Part shown: positions 1-8,891 of the stretch, in pieces
Position numbering within the stretch: position 1 is the first letter of the stretch
Layout: each line of letters opens with the position of its first letter
From: JBFWUW01 sp050247075
GTDB taxonomy: Bacteria; Planctomycetota; Planctomycetia; Pirellulales; JBFWUW01
Length of the DNA: 64,000 nt
NCBI GenBank assembly: GCA_050247075.1
Contig: JBFWUW010000030.1
Span: 10,707-74,706, forward strand
Direction of reading: 5' to 3'
Translations under genes and position numbers: made by a program
Notes under the pieces: model-generated
What the model was told of the DNA's origin: nothing
The model's database searches: none
The model's input: the letters and a program-made list of their open reading frames with translations, nothing else

Positions 1-439
1 CCAGCTCTACGGAATAGAATACAGCGGCGGGCAGATCGTCCGGCTGAGCTGCCGATGGCTCTACATCGACTATGGCCAACAGGCCGGAAGCCGGCGATTC
101 CAAGGAATCCGCCGTGAACCGGGCATCGGCACCGTCAATCGGCATCGCCGTATCGTGGCGAACGATAACCTTTTCGGAATCGATCGCGACAGCAGGCCGC
201 CACCACTCCCTTGTCCAAGATACCGCCAGGTCGCCGACCCCTACCGCTTCCATGATCAGTAACGCCAGGCTGCCCACTAAGGCGGCCTGCCAGCAGCCGC
301 GCTGCCAACGGGCCGAGCTGCCTCGTGCCGCCAAGAACGCGGCCACGAGTACGATGGCTGTCGAACCGCCGGCCAGTAACGCGCAGCGTTCCACCCAAAA
401 AGCACCTTCCAGCCAGGCAACTTGCGCGAGAGCGTTCAT
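1..439 (-). CDS. M56-family (BlaR1/MecR1-like) membrane protein, N-terminal part
   Basis: This is the 5' part of a minus-strand gene that runs off the left edge; 146 codons are visible. Translation from the ATG at 437-439 gives two hydrophobic segments at about residues 18-38 and 53-67. Between them lies a short basic loop of the WQRGCWQAAL type, which recalls the start of M56/BlaR1-like membrane peptidases. The remainder is a soluble stretch and the HExxH zinc motif is not within the window, so the peptidase call is by context. The start overlaps the blaI stop by 4 bp (ATGA), so the two are translationally coupled. In characterised systems such a protein senses an envelope signal and inactivates the BlaI repressor. 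No beta-lactamase gene is adjacent, so the target is unknown. Confidence 0.7.
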   Translation of the reverse strand, partial: MNALAQVAWLEGAFWVERCALLAGGSTAIVLVAAFLAARGSSARWQRGCWQAALVGSLALLIMEAVGVGDLAVSWTREWWRPAVAIDSEKVIVRHDTAMPIDGADARFTADSLESPASGLLAIVDVEPSAAQPDDLPAAVFYSVEL

Positions 440-822
440 GGCTTTTTCTTTCGCGAGGCGATCAGTTGTTCCAATTCTCGCAATTCGTCGGGGCTGATTT
501 CACGCGAGGCCAGCAAATGGCTGACCATGTCGGCAAGGCTGCCGGCGAACACGCGGTCGAGCAGGTCATCGGCCAGGCCGCCGGTAACATCATGCTCCGC
601 AACCGCGGCGGAGTACACAAAACTGCGCCCTTCATTCTGGTGCGAAACCAGCCCGCGCTCTTCCATCTTTCTCAACATGGTGGCAATTGTGGTGTAGGCC
701 AGGCCCGAGTCGGGACCGAGCGCATCTTGCACCTCGGCCACGCGGGCGGAGCCGCGCTGCCACAAGACTTTCATAATCCGCAATTGCAGGTTGCCCAAGC
801 GAATGGGCCGGCCGCGCTTCAT
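436..822 (-). CDS. BlaI/MecI/CopY-family transcriptional repressor
   Basis: A 128-residue winged-helix repressor. Residues ~10-75 carry the family's DNA-binding domain, including YTTIATMLRKMEERGLV, the typical recognition helix and wing. The C-terminal third is the dimerisation helix bundle. An in-frame ATG exists upstream (885), but the start at 820-822 is preferred: a strong GGAGGG lies about 8 nt before it, the protein then begins MKRGRP like family members, and the longer version would run through the operator-like palindromes at 846-873. The downstream M56 gene overlaps by 4 bp. Autorepression of the blaI-M56 pair is likely from the operator position. The regulated genes cannot be told from the window. 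Confidence 0.93.
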   Translation of the reverse strand: MKRGRPIRLGNLQLRIMKVLWQRGSARVAEVQDALGPDSGLAYTTIATMLRKMEERGLVSHQNEGRSFVYSAAVAEHDVTGGLADDLLDRVFAGSLADMVSHLLASREISPDELRELEQLIASRKKKP

Positions 823-845
823 GCAATGACCCTCCGAGAAGTAAA

Positions 846-873
846 CTACCGCGGTAATACTACCAGAGTAGTA
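846..873. promoter_or_regulatory. Candidate BlaI operator(s) upstream of blaI
   Basis: A perfect inverted repeat TACTAC-CAGA-GTAGTA sits at 858-873, and a second palindrome TACCGCGGTA lies at 847-856, 25-50 bp upstream of the blaI start. TAC/GTA dyads of this kind are what BlaI/MecI-type dimers bind, so this is most simply the autoregulatory site. Seen: both palindromes and their position. Inferred: binding by the adjacent BlaI. Confidence 0.65.
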
Positions 874-931
874 AATGGCTGGCAAGCGAATTGTGGCAAG
901 AATTTCCGCGTAGGCGATCCACTGGCCGTGG

Positions 932-978
932 TGTGGGCTTTAGCCCACATGATGTCCATTCGTGGGCTGAAGCCCACG
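932..978. repeat. Two GTGGGCT..AGCCCAC palindromes
   Basis: Two short hairpins lie in tandem in the intergenic space between blaI and the hydrolase gene: TGTGGGCT-TT-AGCCCACA at 932-949 and CGTGGGCT-GA-AGCCCACG at 961-978. Both have perfect 8-bp arms and 2-nt loops and share the same core, so they are two copies of one small palindromic repeat. No U-tract follows, so they are not classical terminators. Confidence 0.75.
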
Positions 979-1008
979 CCACGAAAAATTGGGACGTTAT
1001 CACAATGG

Positions 1009-1674
1009 TCAAGCCAATGGAGGCAGGCGTTCAACAAAGCGGTCGAGCTTCGTGCGGTCGCGCAGGGGCGGGCCGTGGCCAAAACATACCAGGCGCGGTT
1101 CCAGCGCCGCCAATTTCCGAATCGAGCGGCGGTTCTCGGCCACATCGGTGCAAAAGAAACCGGGGGGCTCGTGGATTCCCGGCCAGGCCGTCAACAAGTT
1201 CATACCGTTTAGCACGTCTCCCACGATGGCCACTTTATCGTCGTCGCGGAAGAGAATGATGTGGCCTGGCGTATGTCCCGGCGCGGCGATCACGCGAAAG
1301 CCCGCCACATCGTCGCCCTCTTGCAAGACCCGGTCGACGGAATGCGGGGGCCCGGCCCAGGCCCAGGTGGAACAGCGGATGATGGCATTTCGCGGCTGCA
1401 TGGGCCGTTGGCCTTGCATGGTGGGGACATCTTCCGCGGGGCAAGCCAACGGAACAGCGTACTTCTGGCAAACCAGCCGGGCGGAGCCTTGGTGGTCAGG
1501 ATGGACATGCGTCAAGGCCAACATCGACAACCGGCGGCTGCCGAGGTTTTTCACGATGCGGCGGCCGGCCCAGCGCGTGGCGGCGTCGATGAGGACATCG
1601 CCAATCAAATAGACATTAATGGCATGGGGCGGAAAGCCGCTAAGCTGCCAAACATGCGGGGCAAGTTCGCGCAT
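1009..1674 (-). CDS. Metallo-beta-lactamase-fold hydrolase
   Basis: A 221-residue MBL-fold protein. It contains THVHPDHQG (the HxHxDH zinc motif), APGHTPGHI with the third histidine region, GDVLNG with the bridging aspartate, and a late FGHGPPL histidine. Length and motif order fit the glyoxalase-II/hydroxyacylglutathione-hydrolase-like group rather than a true beta-lactamase. The start MRELAPHVW at 1674 lies 4 nt after the tmk stop (an in-frame ATG at 1701 would overlap tmk), so it is probably cotranscribed with tmk. The substrate cannot be predicted. Despite the neighbouring BlaI, nothing in the sequence makes it an antibiotic-hydrolysing enzyme. Confidence 0.88.
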   Translation of the reverse strand: MRELAPHVWQLSGFPPHAINVYLIGDVLIDAATRWAGRRIVKNLGSRRLSMLALTHVHPDHQGSARLVCQKYAVPLACPAEDVPTMQGQRPMQPRNAIIRCSTWAWAGPPHSVDRVLQEGDDVAGFRVIAAPGHTPGHIILFRDDDKVAIVGDVLNGMNLLTAWPGIHEPPGFFCTDVAENRRSIRKLAALEPRLVCFGHGPPLRDRTKLDRFVERLPPLA

Positions 1675-1678
1675 GCCT

Positions 1679-2299
1679 CTATAGCACCTTGGCGAGGGCA
1701 CCGTTCGTCAGCAGGCTGACGATGGCCGAATGCACCAATTCAACCGAACGATGGCCATCCAGTACATGGATGGAGGGATCGGCGGCGGCTAATTGCAAGA
1801 ACACCTCGCGGGCGGCAGCCAGCAGGTCGGCCCGTTCAAACTCGTTGGGGATGTCGCCGCGGGTCTCTCGAATGCGCACCAATGAAACCGCCGGATCGCA
1901 GTCGATCAGCAGCACGGCTTGAGGCTGGTAGAACTGGCGCTGCATTTGCGCGGCCAGTTCCGCCACGTCGGCCCCGCGCGATCCCTGATAGGCGATGGTG
2001 GAAAAGTAGTAGCGGTCCAACAAGACAATCGCGCCGCGTTCCAGGGCCGGCCGAATCACTTTGTCGGTGTGTTCCTGGCGGTCGTTGATGAAGGCTTGCA
2101 ATTCCTCGGGCAAGGTCAAGCGGCCGGTCAACGCGGACTCGCGAATCAACTTCCCCCATTTGCCGTCGGTCGGCTCGCGCGAACAGACCAGGTCCGCGCC
2201 GCGCTCGGCCAGCACTTGCCGCAACAGGCGGACTTGCGTGGTCTTGCCGACGCCGTCGATCCCCTCGACCGCGATCAATGTACCGGTAGGTGAAATCAT
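1679..2299 (-). CDS. tmk: Thymidylate kinase (dTMP kinase)
   Basis: A 206-residue enzyme phosphorylating dTMP to dTDP in the cytosol. The Walker A loop GIDGVGKTT is at residues 13-21. The DRYYFSTIAYQG motif holds the base-binding DRY, and a LID-like stretch RETRGDIPNEFER follows. The start chosen is ATG at 2299 (MISPTG), the usual distance before the P-loop; the longer ORF to 2347 would add 16 unrelated residues reaching into the repeat-bearing spacer. The hydrolase gene follows after 4 nt. Confidence 0.95.
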   Translation of the reverse strand: MISPTGTLIAVEGIDGVGKTTQVRLLRQVLAERGADLVCSREPTDGKWGKLIRESALTGRLTLPEELQAFINDRQEHTDKVIRPALERGAIVLLDRYYFSTIAYQGSRGADVAELAAQMQRQFYQPQAVLLIDCDPAVSLVRIRETRGDIPNEFERADLLAAAREVFLQLAAADPSIHVLDGHRSVELVHSAIVSLLTNGALAKVL

Positions 2300-2365
2300 G
2301 ATAGGTGCATGGTAGCCAAGACGCGGCGAGGCGGCGAGGGGGCGCACGTCATTCGTCCATCGGGC

Positions 2366-2429
2366 CTGGCGGCTCGTCCGCCAGTGGCGCTACATGGCAC
2401 TGGTCCACTGGCGGGCAAGCCGCCAGTGG
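2366..2429. repeat. CTGGCGG..CCGCCAG palindromes
   Basis: Two related hairpins lie between tmk and the zinc-ribbon gene: CTGGCGG-CTCGT-CCGCCAG (2366-2384) and CCACTGGCGG-GCAAG-CCGCCAGTGG (2405-2429, perfect 10-bp arms). They share the CTGGCGG/CCGCCAG core in tandem, which marks a small palindromic repeat family rather than a terminator; there is no T-run. Confidence 0.75.
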
Positions 2430-2440
2430 TACCGTAATTG

Positions 2441-3061
2441 CTAACCATGAGGAATCTGTTGTCGAATCTTGCGCCACAGCCACCAACCGGGAAGCATGAA
2501 AACCGTTGCGGCCAGAAGGCTGCAGACCACGCCCGACCACTTCTGTTGGGCCCAGTTTTCGCCGCGGGCAGGAACAACAGCCACAATGGCCGCCACCAAA
2601 ATCATGATTCCACCGGCGAACAATGAAAATGCCAAAGCCCCCTTGAGCAGGCAGCCCCAGGTAGCACGATCGTCCGTCACCTGGTATTTGGGCCGGGCAA
2701 TGACTGGCGGAGGACCACTGGCCCGCAACACTGGCGGGGGATTAGGAGCGGCTCGCGGTTCTTCGGAGTCCGCTTCCGTAGCCGAGATTGGCGGTGGTTC
2801 CGCGGCAGGAACCGAAACCGCCGCCGCGTCTTCCGTGGGCAATGGCGCGACCGGGGCTTCACCGGGCGGATCAGCCACGGGAGGCACGATGGCCGCGGGG
2901 GTCGGCGCAAGAATGCGTGTGGTAGCGGTGATGGGCAATAATTGCCCGCACGACGGACAGGGGGCCTGGCCGCCAACGTAGTGCGAGTGCGTGCGAAACA
3001 GCAGCCCGCACTGCCGGCAAGTTACTAGCACCTGGGGCGATATTCCGCGTGCATCGGTCAT
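2441..3061 (-). CDS. Zinc-ribbon membrane protein of unknown function
   Basis: A 206-residue protein I do not recognise as a named family. The N-terminus carries a zinc ribbon: Cys15-X2-Cys18 and Cys35-X2-Cys38 (CRQC ... CPSC). A low-complexity Pro/Ala/Glu linker of about 85 residues follows. The C-terminus holds two hydrophobic segments (around AFSLFAGGIMILVAAIVAVV and SLLAATVFMLPGWWLW) that should form a membrane hairpin, with a basic tail. This zinc ribbon-linker-TM layout is frequent among planctomycete hypotheticals. It lies 24 nt downstream of the PIN-TRAM gene and is probably cotranscribed with it. Confidence 0.75.
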   Translation of the reverse strand: MTDARGISPQVLVTCRQCGLLFRTHSHYVGGQAPCPSCGQLLPITATTRILAPTPAAIVPPVADPPGEAPVAPLPTEDAAAVSVPAAEPPPISATEADSEEPRAAPNPPPVLRASGPPPVIARPKYQVTDDRATWGCLLKGALAFSLFAGGIMILVAAIVAVVPARGENWAQQKWSGVVCSLLAATVFMLPGWWLWRKIRQQIPHG

Positions 3062-3085
3062 GGGGCAAGCCGGACCGGCTGAACG

Positions 3086-4141
<1,056 letters not shown>

Positions 4142-4333
4142 TGCTCCACCGCAGCAACTGCCGTAGCGCCATTCTACTCGACGGAACGCCGCTGCCTACC
4201 CTGGACGGGGGTTGGTGGAATGGTTGTCCAAACCGCGCGATTACGACGTGCGGCTCTTTCCTGATTCGCGGGCGGCAACTCCAGCGCCGATGGAAAAGGT
4301 ACCGCGCGAAATGCCAGGCGTTCGAATCGCCTC

Positions 4334-4870
4334 TTACGAACCGCGCGGCAGGCGGCACAATTGAATGATCTCATCGACAACTTGCCGAGGCGTTTTGCCG
4401 TCGGTGTCGATGATGACGGTCGCGCATGCTTGGTACAGGGGCGTGCGGGCCGCCAGCAACTGGCGGACTTCCGCGGCTCCTCCGGCGACGGTTAAATTCG
4501 GCCGCCGCTGGGCCGTGGCCGCGTCGGACTCCACCCGCGCCAAGATGGCCTCTGGCGAGGCGCGCAGCCACACGGCCCGCCCGCCGGCTTGGATGGCCCG
4601 GCGGTTCTCTTCCCGCAAGACAGCGCCGCCGCCAGCGGCCACAACCGTCTTTTGCCGTTGGCAAAGATCGGCGATGACCTGGCATTCCAAATCGCGAAAG
4701 GCCGGCTCGCCTTGCTCGGCAAAAATGGCCGCGATGGACTTGCCCGCGCGCAGTTCCAATTCTACGTCGGCATCGGCCCAATCCCATCCCAGCGACAAGG
4801 CCAGGTGCTGGGCCACCGTGCTTTTGCCCGTTCCGCGATAGCCGATCAAGATCAGGTTAGAGCCGGGCAT
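4334..4870 (-). CDS. aroK: Shikimate kinase
   Basis: A 178-residue enzyme phosphorylating shikimate at O3 in the chorismate pathway. Walker A GYRGTGKST is at residues 10-18. DADVELE carries the Asp pair for shikimate/Mg2+, FRDLE is the family RDxE motif, AAGGGAV is the Walker-B-like GGG loop, and QRRPNL is the LID arginine region. Length is normal. It starts 24 nt after the aroDE stop on the same strand, so the three shikimate-pathway activities AroD, AroE and AroK come from two adjacent genes. Confidence 0.96.
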   Translation of the reverse strand: MPGSNLILIGYRGTGKSTVAQHLALSLGWDWADADVELELRAGKSIAAIFAEQGEPAFRDLECQVIADLCQRQKTVVAAGGGAVLREENRRAIQAGGRAVWLRASPEAILARVESDAATAQRRPNLTVAGGAAEVRQLLAARTPLYQACATVIIDTDGKTPRQVVDEIIQLCRLPRGS

Positions 4871-4894
4871 GGTCGATGTTCTTGTTGGCTGCCG

Positions 4895-6361
4895 CTATCC
4901 CTTGGCCGGCCCAATCGCCCGCTTCAGCGTTTCGCGCATCAGTTCCTCGGGCGCTGCCTGGCCCGTGAACAGCTTGTACTGCAACGCGGCCTGGCCGATG
5001 AACATATCCACGCCGGTCACCACCGTGCAATTGCGGTTGCGGGCCTCTTTAATCAGCAGCGTCGTTTCTGGATTGTAGACCGTATCGAACACCACCATGC
5101 CCGGCTTCAGCCGATGCTTGTCGAACGGGCTTTCCGCCACCTGCGGATGCATGCCGACCGGCGTGCAATTGACCAGGATATCGACGGAAAAAGAATGCCG
5201 CTGCTCCCAATCGACCGCGCGGCACTTAACCTGCTCGGCCAGCCTCTCGGCCCGGGCCAGCGTGCGGCTGCTGATGGTCACCCGCGCGCCTTCTTGCTTC
5301 AGCCCATAAGCCACGGCCAGCGCCGCTCCGCCGGCACCCAGCACCATGGCACTTTGATTGCGGAGCGATCCGTGCGACTTTTTGAGACTGGCGATGGCGG
5401 CCTGGTAGTCGGTATTGTAGCCGGCCCGCTCGCGCCCCTCGAAGACCAGCGTGTTGGTCGCGCCAATATTCTTGGTGGCCTCATCGGGCCGCGACAGCGC
5501 CTGAAACACGGCCTCTTTATGGGGAATGGTCACACTCAACCCGCGAATCCCCAGTTCCTGGCAGTCGTCCAGGAAATTTGCCAGATCCTCGCGCGCGACG
5601 CGAAAAGGGACGTACACCTTGTTCAGTTTCTGGTAACGAAAGGCGGCGTTGTGGATCAGCGGGCTATAACTATGCCCGATCGGATCGCCAATCACACCGT
5701 AAACCTCGGTCTGGCTGTCGATGGAGGGGTAATTGTAGATGTTGACCATCTGGTCGTAGCTGAGTTGCCCGGGAGCCAGCGTCCGCTCGATATGAAACGT
5801 GGCGTACGTCAGCGGCGCGCCAAATTTTCCGGCCAGAATGCGCGACGGCGTGCCGATATCCCCCATGCACAGGCCGACCGTCGGGATTTTGGCGTCCTTG
5901 ATCAACCGCAGCATGCGGACGTTGTCGTGCGGGTGGTTGGCCAGCGTGGCAATCTTGACGATGTCGGCATCCAGCGCCGCCAGCCGCGCATGGATAGCGC
6001 CCAAATCCTCGGGCGTGCGCACAAAATCGTGCAGGCTGATGATCCGCTTGGTCTTGCCATACCGGGGAATGCTGGCGGCGATGTCTTCCTCCAGATCGAC
6101 GTAGTCCGCGCCGCTGGCGATGGCCGACCGCAGCAACATGCGGCGGGCCTCCTCGGTGCCGGCGAACTTGCCCCCTTCGCGTTCGCGACGGCAGGTAATA
6201 ATGACCGGGCACGGACGGTCGTTCAGCAGCCGCTTGATGTCGACCGCCGACTTGATGTAGTCCAGCCGCAGTTCGACCAGCTTGGCCCCTTGCTCGACCA
6301 GGTGTTTGTGTTCCGCCAACACATGGCGATGCCTGCCACGGCCAATGCTTACACAGATCAT
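4895..6361 (-). CDS. aroDE: Bifunctional type I 3-dehydroquinate dehydratase / shikimate dehydrogenase
   Basis: A 488-residue fusion catalysing two consecutive steps, 3-dehydroquinate to 3-dehydroshikimate to shikimate. Residues 1-215 are a class I AroD: ELRLD at 30-34, the acid/base His111 in SLHDF and the Schiff-base Lys136 in DIVKIA. Residues ~220-485 are AroE: GVIGDPIGHSYSP, the catalytic Lys282 in IPHKEAV, ATNTL with Asn303, NTDY with Asp318, and the NADP-binding VLGAGGAALAV. All key residues are present in both halves. The same fusion order is known from Chlamydiae and plants. aroK follows directly. Confidence 0.96.
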   Translation of the reverse strand: MICVSIGRGRHRHVLAEHKHLVEQGAKLVELRLDYIKSAVDIKRLLNDRPCPVIITCRREREGGKFAGTEEARRMLLRSAIASGADYVDLEEDIAASIPRYGKTKRIISLHDFVRTPEDLGAIHARLAALDADIVKIATLANHPHDNVRMLRLIKDAKIPTVGLCMGDIGTPSRILAGKFGAPLTYATFHIERTLAPGQLSYDQMVNIYNYPSIDSQTEVYGVIGDPIGHSYSPLIHNAAFRYQKLNKVYVPFRVAREDLANFLDDCQELGIRGLSVTIPHKEAVFQALSRPDEATKNIGATNTLVFEGRERAGYNTDYQAAIASLKKSHGSLRNQSAMVLGAGGAALAVAYGLKQEGARVTISSRTLARAERLAEQVKCRAVDWEQRHSFSVDILVNCTPVGMHPQVAESPFDKHRLKPGMVVFDTVYNPETTLLIKEARNRNCTVVTGVDMFIGQAALQYKLFTGQAAPEELMRETLKRAIGPAKG

Positions 6362-6419
6362 TTGACGCGGCTCACGAATGTTGCCCAGGACGGACTGTAA
6401 CTTAACAAGGATCAGGCAA

Positions 6420-7556
6420 CTATTTCACATCCACCCATTGGCCGCTCTTGGCACTGGCCAGCACGGCGTCGCAAATCTTTTGCGTCTCGAGCGCGCCGCG
6501 GAAGTCGGGCAGGGTTTCCGCGCCGGTCTCAATGTCTTTCATGAAATCGGCCACATGATGCACAAAGCTGTGCTCGTAGCCAATCTGCAGGCCCGGCACC
6601 CACCACTGCTTCATGTAGGGGTGTTCGCCGTCGGTCACATGGATCGACTTCCAGCCCCGTACCGGGCCTTCGTCCTTGTAGTCGAAGTAGCTCAAACGGT
6701 GCAGGTCGTGCAAGTCCCAGGCGATCGAGGCGTTCTCGCCGTTGATCTCAAAGGTGTACAACGCCTTGTGTCCGCGGGCGTAGCGGGTCGATTCAAAAAT
6801 AGCCAGCGAGCCGTTCTTGAAGCGGCATAAAAACGCGCAGGCGTCGTCGATGCCGACTGGTTGCACCTTGCCGGTCAGCGCGTGCTTGCGCTCCTTGACG
6901 AAGGTCTCGGTCATGGCCGTTACGCTTTGCACCGGGCCATTCAGCCAGATGGCCGTATCGATGCAGTGGGCCAGCAAGTCGCCCGTCACACCACTGCCGG
7001 CGGCGGCCGCGTCGAGCCGCCACAGCGCGGCACCCCCTTGGGGCAAGTCCTGGTTGATCGTCCAGTCTTGCAGGAAGTTGGCCCGATAGTGAAAGATGCG
7101 GCCCAGGCGGCCTTCGTCGATGAGTTGCTTGGCGAAGGAGACGGCGGGGACGCGGCGGTAGTTGTACCAGACGGTGTTCTTGACCTTGGCCTTTTCGACG
7201 GCCTGGCACATCTTTTCCCCCTCGGCCGCGTTCATGGCCAGGGGCTTTTCGCACAAGATCATCTTGCCGGCGGCGGCCGCCGCCACGGCAATGTCATGAT
7301 GCAAGTTGTTGGGGGCACAGATATCAACGGCATCAATGTCCTTCCGGTCGAGCAGCTTGCGCCAGTCAGTCTCGATCGACTCGTAACCCCAAGTGTCGGC
7401 AAAACCCTTGGCCTTCTCGGGGTCGCGGGCGCAGACGGCCTTCAACACCGGGTGGTGCTTAAGGTTGAAAAAGTTGCCCACCCGACGGTACGCGTTGCTG
7501 TGTGCCCGGCCCATGAAGCCGTAGCCAATCATGCCGATGTTAAGAGGAGTAGTCAT
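6420..7556 (-). CDS. Gfo/Idh/MocA-family oxidoreductase
   Basis: A 378-residue NAD(P)-dependent sugar-type dehydrogenase. The N-terminal Rossmann fold carries IGMIGYGFMGRAHS, with the dinucleotide glycines at residues 11-16, and LCEKPLAMN with the conserved Lys of the EKP motif. The C-terminal half is the family's alpha/beta substrate domain. No signal peptide is visible, so it is cytosolic, unlike the Tat-exported relative at 59490-60791. The substrate is not predictable; inositol- or sugar-derived polyols are usual in the family. It stands alone on the minus strand with 58 nt to the downstream aroDE. Confidence 0.92.
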   Translation of the reverse strand: MTTPLNIGMIGYGFMGRAHSNAYRRVGNFFNLKHHPVLKAVCARDPEKAKGFADTWGYESIETDWRKLLDRKDIDAVDICAPNNLHHDIAVAAAAAGKMILCEKPLAMNAAEGEKMCQAVEKAKVKNTVWYNYRRVPAVSFAKQLIDEGRLGRIFHYRANFLQDWTINQDLPQGGAALWRLDAAAAGSGVTGDLLAHCIDTAIWLNGPVQSVTAMTETFVKERKHALTGKVQPVGIDDACAFLCRFKNGSLAIFESTRYARGHKALYTFEINGENASIAWDLHDLHRLSYFDYKDEGPVRGWKSIHVTDGEHPYMKQWWVPGLQIGYEHSFVHHVADFMKDIETGAETLPDFRGALETQKICDAVLASAKSGQWVDVK

Positions 7557-7609
7557 GAAACCTGCTTGCGCCTTGTGGAAAGGTTCGGTATTAAACGTCG
7601 TCCGTCAGG

Positions 7610-7692
7610 CATTTGAAGACAATACCGTGGAAGCAAACCGACCAACCGCGCGCTACGCCTTCGGCGTACTGTCACTGCATGATCTTCAAATG
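7610..7692. repeat. Inverted-repeat-bounded intergenic element
   Basis: CATTTGAAGA (7610-7619) and its exact reverse complement TCTTCAAATG (7683-7692) bound a 63-nt stretch. A small perfect hairpin TACGCC-TTC-GGCGTA lies inside near 7652-7666. It is in the gap between the peroxiredoxin stop and the oxidoreductase start. It could be a transcript structure or a remnant of a small palindromic repeat; no function is evident. Confidence 0.45.
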
Positions 7693-7711
7693 TCTGGTCG
7701 TCCCTATTGCA

Positions 7712-8254
7712 CTACTTCTGCTTGACCCCCAACTCCTTGAGCTTGGCGGCGATTTCGGCACCGTGGCCGTCGGTGTTCATCTCTTTATCGATGTGCAGCA
7801 ACTTGCCGTCGGTGCCGATGTAAAATGTCCAGCGCTCGGGAACCTCGCGGCCTTCGTGAACCACGCCATAAGCCTTGGCGACTCCCTTGGTGGGGTCGCT
7901 GAGGATGGGGTAATCCAGACCAAGTTCGGTAGCGAACTCCTTGTTGAACTCCGGCGTGTCGCAGCTAGCGGTAAAGTACGCCACGTCGAACTCCCGCAGC
8001 GCCTTGCCGCTCTCCTTGAGCGACTTGCACTCCTTGGTGCAGCCGCCGGTTTTGGCCTTGGGAAACCAGGCCACAACCACCACCTGCTTGCCATGATAAT
8101 CCTTCAAGGCATGCGTCTCGCCGTCGGTCCCTTGCAGCGAAAAATCGGGCGCGTCATCGCCCGCCTTCAAGTCATCGGCCTGGGCCAGGCCCGGCAAACA
8201 AGCCAACAGAGCAAAAACGGCCAGCGAGGCTATCGAGTGCGTCGTACGTTTCAT
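7712..8254 (-). CDS. Secreted thiol peroxidase (AhpC/TSA, Bcp-like peroxiredoxin)
   Basis: A 180-residue peroxiredoxin with an N-terminal signal peptide (hydrophobic SIASLAVFALLACLPGLAQA, cleavage after AQA). Mature protein features are APDFSLQGTDG and the catalytic motif KTGGCTKEC, with peroxidatic Cys72 and a second Cys76 at the C-X3-C spacing of Bcp-type enzymes. The usual PxxxTPGC is altered to PKAKTGGC. Role: reduction of peroxides, here outside the cytoplasm. The ATG at 8254 has GGAG about 9 nt upstream, whereas the ATG at 8263 directly abuts that GGAG, so the inner start is preferred. Confidence 0.9.
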   Translation of the reverse strand: MKRTTHSIASLAVFALLACLPGLAQADDLKAGDDAPDFSLQGTDGETHALKDYHGKQVVVVAWFPKAKTGGCTKECKSLKESGKALREFDVAYFTASCDTPEFNKEFATELGLDYPILSDPTKGVAKAYGVVHEGREVPERWTFYIGTDGKLLHIDKEMNTDGHGAEIAAKLKELGVKQK

Positions 8255-8368
8255 GATGGTCATCTCCAGGCAGGATGGGGTTGCAATGGGTCGAGCAACT
8301 CCCCTAGATTATCCGCCAGAACGTGGCGAGTCCATTGGCCAGGAGCAAGTCCGCGGCAGTAATTTCCG

Positions 8369-8785
8369 ATGCCAACTCCACCGCCCAAACGCCCCACCGC
8401 CGCCGCTTGGGAATCATTGGTCGAGCGACGAATTCGCGAGGCCCAAGCAGCAGGCGCATTCGACAACCTGCCAGGCTTGGGCCAGCCCATCGCCGAGATC
8501 GACGGGTCCGAGGATACCGAGTGGTGGTGGCTAAGCAGTTGGCTGAAGCGCGAAGGCCTGTCCGTTGCGCCCCCCACGTTGGAGATTCGCCGCACCGTGG
8601 AACTGGCCCTAGCCAATATCTGGCGGCTGCCTTCCGAACCGGCCGTCCGCCGGGCCGTGGCCGAACTGAACGATAAAATACGCCAGGCCCAGTTTGCCGT
8701 GACCTGGGGACCGGCCAGCAGCCTGTTGCCGCTCGACCCCGACGAAGTCATCGCCCGCTGGCGAAAACAGCTTCATCCTGGTTAG
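8369..8785 (+). CDS. DUF1992 (DnaJ-homologue subfamily C member 28 conserved domain) protein
   Basis: A 138-residue cytosolic protein with the DUF1992 signature: WESLVERRIREAQAAGAFDNLPGLGQPI at residues ~14-41 (split here as WESLVERRIREA and FDNLPGLGQPI), followed by a helical region ending in a conserved arginine-rich helix. The family includes bacterial YhdN and the C-terminal domain of eukaryotic DNAJC28; its function is not established. It is divergent from the peroxiredoxin gene and convergent with rtcB, hence probably monocistronic. Confidence 0.85.
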   Translation: MPTPPPKRPTAAAWESLVERRIREAQAAGAFDNLPGLGQPIAEIDGSEDTEWWWLSSWLKREGLSVAPPTLEIRRTVELALANIWRLPSEPAVRRAVAELNDKIRQAQFAVTWGPASSLLPLDPDEVIARWRKQLHPG

Positions 8786-8891
8786 GCAACCGTTCAACGG
8801 CGCGGCACAGCGGGGCCATCAGCCCACGCGAGGCCGATCCGCGATTGGGCACGGTCCCGCGCGGCGGTGTTCTCCAACCCGCGGCTCGCCC

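Noticed and set aside
823..885. Upstream ATG of blaI
   Set aside because: It would translate through the operator palindromes; the inner ATG has a strong GGAGGG.
1009..1674. The MBL-fold gene as a beta-lactamase regulated by BlaI
   Set aside because: Motifs and length fit glyoxalase-II-like hydrolases; it is coupled to tmk and has no signal peptide.
4316..4332. tRNA T-arm-like hairpin AGGCG-TTCGAAT-CGCCT
   Set aside because: No matching acceptor stem, D-arm or anticodon arm is found upstream; it is a chance match at the aroK spacer.
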